Source: Rhodoferax sp.
GTDB lineage: Bacteria > Pseudomonadota > Gammaproteobacteria > Burkholderiales > Burkholderiaceae_C
Assembly: GCA_020048795.1 (NCBI GenBank)
Contig: JAIFMA010000110.1
Span: 1 to 11,206 of the forward strand
Direction: 5' to 3'
Length of the DNA stretch: 11,206 nt
Shown here one piece after another: positions 1-5,509 of this stretch; positions within the stretch are counted from its first letter, which is position 1; every line of letters begins with the position of its first letter. Below the pieces are notes generated by a model. The model saw only the letters and a program-made list of their open reading frames with translations, had not been told where the DNA came from and searched no databases. The translations under genes and the position numbers were made by a program.

Positions 1-231
1 CCGCGCTTCGAGCTTTTTTCCATGACCGTGGCTGCCGCCGCATGTGGCATGGGCCTGGCGCTGGTGCCGCGCCTGCTGATTGCCCAGGAACTGGCCACGG
101 GCACGCTGGTGGTTGCCTGTGACCGGGCGCTGGCCAACCCGCGCGCCTACTATCTGGTGCAGCCAGAGGGCCCTGAGCGCCCACCCGCAAGCCGGGTTTT
201 TCTGGACTGGTTGCTTAGGGCTTGTGCATGA
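1..231 (+). CDS. LysR-family transcriptional regulator, C-terminal end (5' truncated by window)
   Basis: The frame is open from base 1 and ends at TGA 229-231, leaving 76 residues. They match the last part of the effector-binding domain of GcvA-type LysR regulators: a hydrophobic stretch reading GMGLALVPRLLIAQELATG, then a strand with YYLVQPEG, then a closing helix, SRVFLDWLLRACA. The 'G.G.ALVPR' segment followed by 'L..G.LV' is the characteristic end of the second subdomain in this family. The helix-turn-helix and most of the sensor domain lie outside the window, so neither target nor ligand can be named. It is on the same strand as the acetate transporter genes, separated by 248 bases in which I see no convincing promoter, terminator or RNA gene. 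LysR membership is fairly sure; a role in controlling the transporter would be a guess. Confidence 0.8.
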   Translation, partial: PRFELFSMTVAAAACGMGLALVPRLLIAQELATGTLVVACDRALANPRAYYLVQPEGPERPPASRVFLDWLLRACA

Positions 232-479
232 ACAGGCTGTGCATTGGGCCGTCAGATTTGGCATGCCTCGGGCCTCCCGGTCGTCCAATCGACCATTTGC
301 CCCAGTCGCCGTTGATGCCAGCCGTGGCCAGACCGATCAACGCAGCGGGCCAAAGGAGTGCCGCGCCGTTTTGACACCAGTCTCTGAGGCGTGAAGTGTC
401 GCAAGCCTGAATCAACGCTGGTATCAGATATAGTCTGGCGGCGCGAATTTGCGTCAACACCGATGGAGAGCAGATAGCT

Positions 480-800
480 ATGAGTAGCAAAATGTATGAG
501 CTAATGCGGGTCAACCCGAAATTTCAGCAACTTGTCACCCGTCGAGGACGGTATGCCTGGACCCTGGCAGCCATCGTCCTGACGATGTTTTATGGCTTTG
601 TGATGGTGGTCGCCTTCAAGCCCGCATCACTCGGGCAACCGATTGCCGAAGGCTCCATGCTGACCACAGGTGTCTTCGTGGAACTATTCATGTTCATCTT
701 TTTCTGGGCGCTGACTGCCCTTTACGTTCGTCGTGCCAATACCGAGTTTGATGCCCTGACCGAAGAAATCGTCATGGATGCCTGGAAGGAAACCAAATGA
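480..800 (+). CDS. DUF485 family inner-membrane protein, partner of the acetate symporter
   Basis: A 106-residue protein with the usual length and layout of DUF485 (YjcH-like) proteins. A short cytoplasmic N-terminus contains NPKFQQLVTRR, the first membrane segment is at about residues 25-47, the second at about 62-82, and a charged tail ends in EEIVMDAWKETK. In many proteobacteria this protein is encoded directly before the cation/acetate symporter ActP and is thought to assist it; its molecular role is not established. The gene's TGA overlaps the ATG of the symporter (ATGA, 797-800), which indicates translational coupling. A GGAG at 465-468 lies 11 bases before the chosen ATG, a little far but usable. 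The start is also supported by the family N-terminus. Family assignment is firm. Confidence 0.92.
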   Translation: MSSKMYELMRVNPKFQQLVTRRGRYAWTLAAIVLTMFYGFVMVVAFKPASLGQPIAEGSMLTTGVFVELFMFIFFWALTALYVRRANTEFDALTEEIVMDAWKETK

Positions 801-2473
801 TGCGCCAGCTTTCAAAAATTACCGCAGTCCTGGGCCTGCTGATCCTGTCGGCGATGGTCTTTGCCGGCCCGCCAGTTGAGGGTGCCCTGGAGAAACAGGC
901 CACCAACTGGCACGCCATCGTCATGTTCTGCATCTTCGTCGCCATGACGATGGGCATTACCTACTGGGCCTCAAGCCGTACCAAATCCACCGCCGACTTC
1001 TACACGGCAGGTGGCGGCATCACCGGTTTTCAGAACGGCATGGCGATCGCCGGCGACTACATGTCTGCCGCCACGCTGCTCGGTCTGACCGCCATGGTTT
1101 ATACCCAGGGCTACGATGGCTACGTTTACATGCTGGCCTTCTTTGCCGGCTGGCCCATCATCTTGTTCCTGATGGCAGAGCGGCTGCGCAACCTGGGTCA
1201 ATTTACCTTCTCCGACATCACCGCCTATCGCCTCGACCAAGGCAAGGTGCGCACGATGGCCGCGATCTCATCACTGACCGTGGTCTGCTTCTACCTGATT
1301 GCCCAGATGGTGGGTGCTGGCCAGTTGATCAAGCTGCTGTTCGGCCTGGAGTACAACGTGGCGATCTTCGCCGTCGGCATCCTGATGATGGTGTACGTCA
1401 CCTTTGGCGGCATGGTCGCCACCACCTGGGTGCAGATCATCAAGGCCGGCATGCTGCTGATTGGCGGCACCTTGGTCATGGTGCTGGCCTTCAGCCAGTT
1501 TGGCTTTTCTTACCAGACGCTGCTTGAAAAGGCCACCGCGGTGCACAAGCTGGGCCCCAAACTGATGTATCCGGGCAGCCTGCTGGCGGATCCGGTGACC
1601 GCCATCTCACTGGGCCTGGGCCTGATGTTTGGCACCGCCGGTCTGCCGCACATCCTGATGCGCTTCTTCACCGTGACCGATGCCAAGGCGGCACGCAAAT
1701 CGGTGCTGGTGGCATCTGGTCTGGTGGCCTACTTCTTCAACGTGATTTTTATCATGGGCCTGTGCGGCATCATCATCGTGGGCCAAAACCCCCAGTTCTT
1801 TGAAGGTGGGGTGGTGGGTGGCAAGCTGATCGGCGGCGGCAACATGGTCGCCATGCACCTGGCCAACGCCGTGGGCGGCAACATGCTGCTGGGCTTCCTG
1901 GCAGCGGTCGCCTTTGCCACCATCCTGGCGGTGGTGTCTGGTCTGGCTCTGGCGGGTGCGTCGGCCATCTCGCACGACCTGTACGCCCGGGTGATCAAGA
2001 AGGGGCGCGCCACGGAAGCTGCCGAAATCAAGGTTTCCAGGATTGCCACCATCTGCCTGGGCTTCGTGGCCATCGCTCTGGGCATTCTGTTCGAGAAGCA
2101 AAACATCGCCTTCATGGTCGGTCTGGCTTTCGGTGTGGCGGCTGCGGCCAACTTCCCCGTGCTGATCCTGTCGATGTACTGGCGCGGGCTGACCACGCGT
2201 GGTGCCTTGTTTGGCGGTTACGGTGGTCTGGTGTCCGCGGTGTTGTTTGTGGTGTTTTCCAAGTCGGTGTGGGTGGATGTGCTGCATAACGCAGCGCCGC
2301 TATTCCCCTATACGCAGCCTGCGCTGTTCGCCATGCCGGTGGCTTTCGTGCTGGCCTATATCTTCTCGAAGACCGATTCCAGCGTGCGCGCCGGAAAAGA
2401 AATCGAGGCCTTCGAAGACCAGTACGTGCGCGCCCAGACCGGTTTTGGCGCCTCCGGCGCGGCCAGCCACTAA
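797..2473 (+). CDS. actP: Cation/acetate symporter ActP (sodium:solute symporter family)
   Basis: A 558-residue polytopic membrane protein of the SSS family, the normal size for ActP, which takes up acetate and related short carboxylates with Na+ or H+. A cleavable or uncleaved signal-like segment (residues about 9-23, ending SAMVFA) precedes the transporter core. Recognisable ActP blocks are AIAGDYMSAATLLG (about 83-96), the GYDGYVY segment, and VTFGGMVATTWVQIIKA (about 201-217), followed by repeated hydrophobic helices up to residue about 535 and a charged C-terminal tail. AAGGA at 786-790, six bases before ATG 797, is the ribosome binding site and lies inside the DUF485 gene; a second ATG follows immediately. 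It forms a two-gene operon with DUF485 and ends in a strong terminator. The alternative is a closely related SSS permease for another small carboxylate, but the DUF485 pairing favours acetate. Confidence 0.92.
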   Translation: MMRQLSKITAVLGLLILSAMVFAGPPVEGALEKQATNWHAIVMFCIFVAMTMGITYWASSRTKSTADFYTAGGGITGFQNGMAIAGDYMSAATLLGLTAMVYTQGYDGYVYMLAFFAGWPIILFLMAERLRNLGQFTFSDITAYRLDQGKVRTMAAISSLTVVCFYLIAQMVGAGQLIKLLFGLEYNVAIFAVGILMMVYVTFGGMVATTWVQIIKAGMLLIGGTLVMVLAFSQFGFSYQTLLEKATAVHKLGPKLMYPGSLLADPVTAISLGLGLMFGTAGLPHILMRFFTVTDAKAARKSVLVASGLVAYFFNVIFIMGLCGIIIVGQNPQFFEGGVVGGKLIGGGNMVAMHLANAVGGNMLLGFLAAVAFATILAVVSGLALAGASAISHDLYARVIKKGRATEAAEIKVSRIATICLGFVAIALGILFEKQNIAFMVGLAFGVAAAANFPVLILSMYWRGLTTRGALFGGYGGLVSAVLFVVFSKSVWVDVLHNAAPLFPYTQPALFAMPVAFVLAYIFSKTDSSVRAGKEIEAFEDQYVRAQTGFGASGAASH

Positions 2474-2493
2474 GCAGTCCGCAACCCCAACAA

Positions 2494-2528
2494 AGCCCTG
2501 GCCGAAAAATGCGCCAGGGCTTTTTTTT
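2494..2528 (+). terminator. Rho-independent terminator of the DUF485-actP operon
   Basis: A perfect 9-bp stem (AGCCCTGGC at 2494-2502 with GCCAGGGCT at 2513-2521) closes a 10-base loop. It runs straight into a run of eight T (2521-2528) and sits 20 bases after the actP stop codon. This is a textbook intrinsic terminator on the + strand. Confidence 0.93.
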
Positions 2529-2620
2529 GCCCGTTGGCTGATCTGCAAGGGCGATCCGTGGGTTCATCTGATTCCGTTTCAAAGTCATCCTTGTCGTTGT
2601 GGCTTTGCACTTCGATACAA

Positions 2621-2700
2621 ATGATCTGGAAGTGCCATGGCAAGCCCTGCGCGGCGTTACCATCACGCCCCGTGCTAAGCTGATTGCCTTTCCAGATCAT
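2621..2700. repeat. Perfect 11-bp inverted repeat in the 349-base gap before the aminotransferase
   Basis: ATGATCTGGAA at 2621-2631 is exactly inverted at 2690-2700 (TTCCAGATCAT), with 58 bases between the arms. The enclosed stretch starts with a separate 10-bp palindrome, TGCCATGGCA (2633-2642). The arms do not have matching flanks, so there is no target-site duplication to support a transposon remnant. It could be a pair of operator half-sites upstream of the aminotransferase or a long-range hairpin. Function is unknown. Apart from this and the actP terminator, I see no gene in the gap 2474-2822 and no convincing -35/-10 pair. Confidence 0.5.
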
Positions 2701-2809
2701 GGGTGTCGCCACGCCAAACCACCGCAAGTGTTATTGCACCTCGGGGGCAAGCCACAACGATACGGCTGATTCAGGAATGCACAATGACAAGCATCGTTAC
2801 CCCCATTAC

Positions 2810-2814
2810 AGGAG
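2810..2814 (+). promoter_or_regulatory. Ribosome binding site deciding the aminotransferase start
   Basis: AGGAG lies eight bases before ATG 2823, the best Shine-Dalgarno match in the area. A weaker AGGA (2773-2776) lies seven bases before the in-frame ATG 2784, which would add 13 residues (MTSIVTPITGAPL). Confidence 0.6.
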
Positions 2815-2822
2815 CACCTCTC

Positions 2823-3956
2823 ATGCCCGGACTTCTTTCCACTATTGACCCGGATGGCCTGCTGGAGTTCTCGGTCGTCTATACCGACCGCGCGCTCAAC
2901 CACATGTCCAAACGCTTTCAGGGCGTGATGCGCGACATTTCCGGCATCCTCAAGGAGGTGTATCACGCCAAATCGGCCGTGCTGGTGCCTGGCAGCGGCA
3001 CCTTTGGCATGGAAGCAGTGGCGCGCCAGTTTGCCACGGGTAAGAAAACGCTGGTCATTCGCAACGGCTGGTTCAGCTACCGCTGGACGCAAATTTTCGA
3101 CATGGGCGGCATTCCCTCGGAGTCCACCGTGCTGAAGGCCCGGCGCACCGGAAGCGACAAACAGTCACCCTGGATTCCCTGCCCGGTGGACGAGGTGGTG
3201 GCCAGCATTCGCGCCAAAAAACCCGATGTGGTGTTTGCCCCGCATGTGGAAACAGCCGCCGGCATGATCCTGCCCGACGATTACCTGAAAGCCGTGAGTG
3301 AGGCGGTGCACGAGGTGGGCGGCCTGATGGTGCTGGACTGCATTGCCTCCGGCGCCATGTGGGTGGACATGGAAGCCACCGGCGTGGATGTGCTGGTCAG
3401 CGCGCCACAAAAAGGCTGGAGCGGTTCACCCTGCTGCGCCATGGTGGTGCTGAGCGCCCGTGCCCGCGCGGCCATCGACGCCACCAGCAGCAGCAGTTTC
3501 GCCTGCGACCTGAAAAAATGGCTGCAAATCATGGAGGCCTATGAAAATGGCGGCCATGCCTACCACGCCACCATGCCCACCGATGCGCTGACCCGCTTGC
3601 GCGAGGTGATGCAGGAAACGCGCGACTACGGGTTCGACAAGGTCAAGGCCGAACAACTGGCTCTGGGCAACAAGGTGCGTGCGTTGTTCGAAAGCCGTGG
3701 CATTCAGAGCGTGGCAGCGGACGGCTTCAAGGCACCGGGCGTGGTGGTCAGCTACACCAGTGATGCCGACATCCAGAACAGCAAGAAGTTTTTGGCGCTG
3801 GGGCTTCAAACCGCCGCCGGTGTGCCGCTGCAGTGTGACGAGCCGGCTGATTTTTCAAGCTTCCGCGTGGGGCTGTTTGGTCTGGAAAAACTGCATAACG
3901 CCGAGCGCAGCGTGGCCCATCTGGCAGCCGCGCTGGACCAGATGGGCATCCGTTAA
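2823..3956 (+). CDS. Class V PLP-dependent aminotransferase (alanine/serine-glyoxylate aminotransferase-like)
   Basis: The protein has 377 residues from ATG 2823 (390 if ATG 2784 is used), close to the usual size of alanine- or serine-glyoxylate aminotransferases. Visible fold type I features are the glycine-rich cofactor loop VPGSGTFGMEA, the aspartate in VLDCIAS (Asp172) expected to contact the pyridine nitrogen, and the Schiff-base lysine in SAPQKGWSG (Lys197). The N-terminal block with DPDGLLEFSVVYTDR and LNHMSKRFQ is typical of a subgroup annotated only as class V aminotransferase, so the amino donor and acceptor cannot be read from sequence. The gene has its own ribosome binding site and follows a terminator, so it is probably a separate transcription unit. 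Its stop TAA sits inside CGTTAACG, only eight bases before an integron-like core site. A 92-bp internal stretch near the 3' end is duplicated further downstream. Confidence 0.85.
   Translation: MPGLLSTIDPDGLLEFSVVYTDRALNHMSKRFQGVMRDISGILKEVYHAKSAVLVPGSGTFGMEAVARQFATGKKTLVIRNGWFSYRWTQIFDMGGIPSESTVLKARRTGSDKQSPWIPCPVDEVVASIRAKKPDVVFAPHVETAAGMILPDDYLKAVSEAVHEVGGLMVLDCIASGAMWVDMEATGVDVLVSAPQKGWSGSPCCAMVVLSARARAAIDATSSSSFACDLKKWLQIMEAYENGGHAYHATMPTDALTRLREVMQETRDYGFDKVKAEQLALGNKVRALFESRGIQSVAADGFKAPGVVVSYTSDADIQNSKKFLALGLQTAAGVPLQCDEPADFSSFRVGLFGLEKLHNAERSVAHLAAALDQMGIR
3807..3898 (+). repeat. 92-bp direct repeat, copy A (inside the aminotransferase gene)
   Basis: This part of the aminotransferase coding sequence recurs at 5418-5509 in the same orientation with 90 of 92 bases identical. 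The only differences are the adjacent pair 3869-3870 (GG here, TA in the other copy). The copy is in frame and encodes normal family sequence (ending FGLEKLHN), so it is the original. The repeats are offset by 1611 bases and enclose the end of this gene plus the cassette-like block. Confidence 0.95.
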
Positions 3957-3963
3957 CGCAGAC

Positions 3964-3970
3964 GTTAGAC
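3964..3970 (+). other. Integron-type core site GTTAGAC (left edge of the cassette-like block)
   Basis: GTTAGAC fits the GTTRRRY core consensus exactly. It lies eight bases after the aminotransferase stop and 17 bases before the isochorismatase ATG, the close spacing usual at the start of integron gene cassettes. It is nearly complementary (one mismatch) to the inverse core GCCTAAC at 5290-5296, as expected if both come from one cassette attC. A related GTTAACGCAGA lies just upstream (3952-3962) and GTTAACCCAGA follows the block (5341-5351). Confidence 0.6.
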
Positions 3971-3987
3971 AAAGACGAGGGCTCAGT

Positions 3988-4566
3988 ATGAAAACGACAG
4001 CTCTTATCTTGATTGATGTACAAAAAGGGTTCGATGACCCTGTGTGGGGCACTAGAAATAATCTGGATGCTGAGGAAAACATCGTCCAGCTACTTAACGA
4101 GTGGCGTAAACAGGGGCGGCCAGTCATCCACATTCAGCACCGTTCAACCGACCCAAATTCTCCGCTGCACCGAAATTGTGCTGGCTTTGAATTCAAGTCG
4201 GAGGGCCAACCCAAGGATGGCGAGGCAGTTTTTCGCAAGGAAGTGAATAGTGCGTTTATCGGAACGTCATTAGAAACTCATCTGCGAGCCAATGGCATTC
4301 TCAATCTCGTGATCGTCGGGCTTACCACAGACCACTGTGTATCGACCACTACACGAATGGCTGGCAATCTGGGGTTCGCCACGACCTTGGTTTCTGATGC
4401 CACTGCAACATTTGATCGAAGAGGTTTGGACGGAGAGAACATCACAGCCGACGAAATTCACAGAGTCCACCTGGCGAGTCTGAATGGAGAATTTTGTCAG
4501 GTCTTATCCACCGCCGAGGTGTTGGCAACACTGCGATCCACCGAACAATGCGGCACGACGAATTGA
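3988..4566 (+). CDS. Isochorismatase-family cysteine hydrolase
   Basis: A 192-residue single-domain protein of the isochorismatase-like hydrolase superfamily, the usual length. The catalytic triad is visible: Asp10 in LILIDVQ, Lys84 in FRKEVNSAF, and the nucleophile Cys117 in GLTTDHCVSTT; the two residues before TDHC sit where the family has its cis-peptide. Family members hydrolyse amides or vinyl ethers (nicotinamide, ureidoacrylate, N-carbamoylsarcosine, isochorismate), and the substrate cannot be told here. The protein is predicted to be cytosolic. GAGG at 3977-3980 precedes the ATG by seven bases. It is the first gene of the cassette-like block, and its AT-richer sequence contrasts with the aminotransferase just before it. 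The C-terminus (TLRSTEQCGTTN) looks like a free tail. Family is sure; the pathway is unknown. Confidence 0.9.
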   Translation: MKTTALILIDVQKGFDDPVWGTRNNLDAEENIVQLLNEWRKQGRPVIHIQHRSTDPNSPLHRNCAGFEFKSEGQPKDGEAVFRKEVNSAFIGTSLETHLRANGILNLVIVGLTTDHCVSTTTRMAGNLGFATTLVSDATATFDRRGLDGENITADEIHRVHLASLNGEFCQVLSTAEVLATLRSTEQCGTTN

Positions 4567-4650
4567 CACGGCCATGCGCCACTTCTCCAAGAGTCAGGCT
4601 GGCAGGATGGCAAAAGCAGATCAACAGACGACAGATTTTTTGATGTCAAT

Positions 4651-5139
4651 ATGGAAAATCAACTGCCAACGGTCTATATCGAAACATCCATCGTAAGCTA
4701 CCTTTCTGCACGGGAGAGTAGTTCTTTAATCGGTGCAGCTCACCAACTGGTTACGCGCAGATGGTGGGATCGTCGCAACCTTTACCGTTGTTTTGTGTCT
4801 GATGTGGTGATCAGGGAATGCAGGGCAGGCGACCCAACTGCCGCCCTGCGCAGACTGGATTCAGTGCGAGAGTTTTCGTCTTTGGCGATCAACGAAAGGG
4901 CTATTGAAATGGCAGAATCGCTGCTGGCTCTGGGAATTGTCCCGAAAAAAGCAGCTGAAGATGCTTTACATGTCGCCATCGCTACCAGTCACGGCATGGA
5001 CTTTTTGCTGACGTGGAACTGCCGCCACATTGCCAATCCTGTCATTCAGGCGCGGATCGCTTCGCATCTGGAACATGTTGGTTTGCTGTTACCGTTCATC
5101 TGCACACCGGAAGAACTATTGGGGGAAGAGAATGAATGA
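4651..5139 (+). CDS. PIN-domain protein, VapC-type toxin-like ribonuclease
   Basis: A 162-residue protein spanning a whole PIN domain. The first strand carries YIETSIVSYL, with Glu11 in the position of the first metal-binding acid. Further acidic residues follow at Glu56 (VIREC) and Asp104 (EDALHVAIA), and the late block LLTWNCRHIANP has Asp117 just before it. The C-terminal CTPEELLGE is characteristic of this PIN subgroup, which is commonly annotated as type II toxin VapC. Such enzymes are Mg2+-dependent RNases. The start has no clear Shine-Dalgarno sequence (preceding bases ATTTTTTGATGTCAAT) but matches the family N-terminus. The last eight bases overlap the following small gene, giving the order toxin first, partner second, seen in this subgroup. 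Toxicity or target RNA cannot be judged from sequence. Confidence 0.82.
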   Translation: MENQLPTVYIETSIVSYLSARESSSLIGAAHQLVTRRWWDRRNLYRCFVSDVVIRECRAGDPTAALRRLDSVREFSSLAINERAIEMAESLLALGIVPKKAAEDALHVAIATSHGMDFLLTWNCRHIANPVIQARIASHLEHVGLLLPFICTPEELLGEENE

Positions 5140-5332
5140 CGAAATCCTCGTTGAAGTCAGGAAAATCAAGGAAGCCTTGGCAGGACAGTCTGGCTTCGAT
5201 ATCCGGCGCATTGCCGAAGAGATTCGAAAGTCCGAAGCCCAGAGCCAGGCCGAGGGTTGGAAACACATCAACGTCCCGTTGCAGCCTTTGCCTAACTCTA
5301 CATTCCAGCGGACTCGCTTCGCTCACCGCTGA
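5132..5332 (+). CDS. Small antitoxin-like partner of the PIN protein, tail encoded by attC
   Basis: A 66-residue charged protein starting at ATG 5132, behind GGGGGAAGAG inside the PIN gene and overlapping its end by eight bases. The N-terminal half (MNDEILVEVRKIKEALAG, then FDIRRIAEEIRKSEAQ) resembles the short helical proteins that follow this type of PIN toxin and are presumed antitoxins; no DNA-binding fold is evident. The last 15 or so residues (LPNSTFQRTRFAHR) are read from the attC site at 5290-5347, so the natural C-terminus was probably replaced when the gene became a cassette. Such attC-derived 'QRTRFA' endings are typical of cassette genes. The pairing is strong from position; the antitoxin role is inference. 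Confidence 0.65.
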   Translation: MNDEILVEVRKIKEALAGQSGFDIRRIAEEIRKSEAQSQAEGWKHINVPLQPLPNSTFQRTRFAHR

Positions 5333-5347
5333 ATTTGGACGTTAACC
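5290..5347 (+). other. attC recombination site (integron cassette end)
   Basis: The inverse core GCCTAAC (5290-5296, fits RYYYAAC) and the end core GTTAACC (5341-5347, one base off GTTRRRY in the present context) bracket an imperfect palindrome. CATTCCAGCGG on the left pairs with CCGCTGAAT on the right if one C is left unpaired, which would be the extrahelical base typical of attC. The central loop region reads ACTCGCTTCGCTCA. The 58-bp size and the CCGCTGAATTTGGACGTTA ending are typical of attC. In the circular cassette the core would read GTTAGAC, a perfect consensus. Confidence 0.75.
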
Positions 5348-5411
5348 CAGAGCGCCCGACCCTGGTGCCTGCCGCCACGGCATGCCATGATCGCCACAAG
5401 GTTTTTTGTCA

Positions 5412-5484
5412 TGCTAACAAACCGCCGCCGGTGTGCCGCTGCAGTGTGACGAGCCGGCTGATTTTTCAAGCTTCCGCGTTAGGC
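5412..5484 (+). other. Degenerate attC-like site overlapping repeat copy B
   Basis: TGCTAAC (5412-5418) and GTTAGGC (5478-5484) are placed like the outer cores of a 73-bp attC; the right core is a perfect consensus, the left deviates at two positions. Inside, GCCGG can pair with CCGGC, giving a weak stem, and the end GGCTGATTTTTCAAGC resembles genuine attC ends. Most of it is plainly aminotransferase coding sequence, so the resemblance may be accidental. Confidence 0.3.
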
Positions 5485-5509
5485 TGTTTGGTCTGGAAAA
5501 ACTGCATAA
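5418..5509 (+). repeat. 92-bp direct repeat, copy B (displaced aminotransferase fragment)
   Basis: A copy of 3807-3898 with 90/92 identity. It starts and stops abruptly within the aminotransferase reading frame, lacking the last 58 bases of that gene, and is directly joined at 5509/5510 to the 3' end of the chemoreceptor gene on the other strand. The TA pair at 5480-5481 replaces GG and turns the local sequence into GTTAGGC. The 76 bases between the attC and this copy (5342-5417) hold an imperfect palindrome (CACGGCATGCCATG, 5376-5389) and a T run (5402-5407), possibly a terminator remnant; no gene is seen there. Confidence 0.95.

Larger units (their letters stand above)
3965..5341 (+). mobile_element. 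Putative integron gene cassette (about 1.38 kb, three genes, no integrase in view)
   Basis: If a tyrosine-recombinase (IntI-type) exchange occurred between G and TT of the core sites, the mobile unit runs from T3965 to G5341. What supports this: a consensus core at its left edge, a folded attC at its right edge, all genes in one orientation, a start codon very close to the left core, and a toxin-antitoxin-like pair, a common cargo of chromosomal integron cassettes. Base composition also differs: the lines at 4021-4080 and 4861-4920 are each 28/60 G+C, whereas 3421-3480 in the aminotransferase is 45/60 and 8401-8460 in the EAL gene is 39/60. Carrying three genes is unusual for one cassette, and I see no second attC at 4567-4650, so fusion of two cassettes with loss of one site is possible. 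Confidence 0.6.

Noticed and set aside
371..434. TTGACA (371-376) or TATAGT (429-434) as a housekeeping promoter for DUF485-actP
   Set aside because: Neither has a credible partner element at 16-18 bases, so no promoter is called.
435..455. TGGCGGCGCGAATTTGC upstream of DUF485 as a sigma-54 promoter
   Set aside because: The GG and GC elements are 12 (or, with the second GG, 9) bases apart instead of the required 10.
1607..2287. 226-codon open frame antisense to actP
   Set aside because: Its composition (rich in His, Gln, Gly) is the usual shadow of a GC-rich coding strand; actP is clearly the real gene.
2621..2700. The inverted repeat as terminal repeats of a miniature transposon
   Set aside because: Flanking bases (TACAA and GGGTG) show no target-site duplication, and the spacing is only 58 bp.
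2734..2762. TTGCAC with a 17-base spacer as a promoter for the aminotransferase
   Set aside because: The bases in the -10 position (ACGATA) match the consensus at only one place.
4567..4650. A second attC between the isochorismatase and PIN genes
   Set aside because: No GTTRRRY or RYYYAAC pair and no suitable palindrome in these 84 bases.
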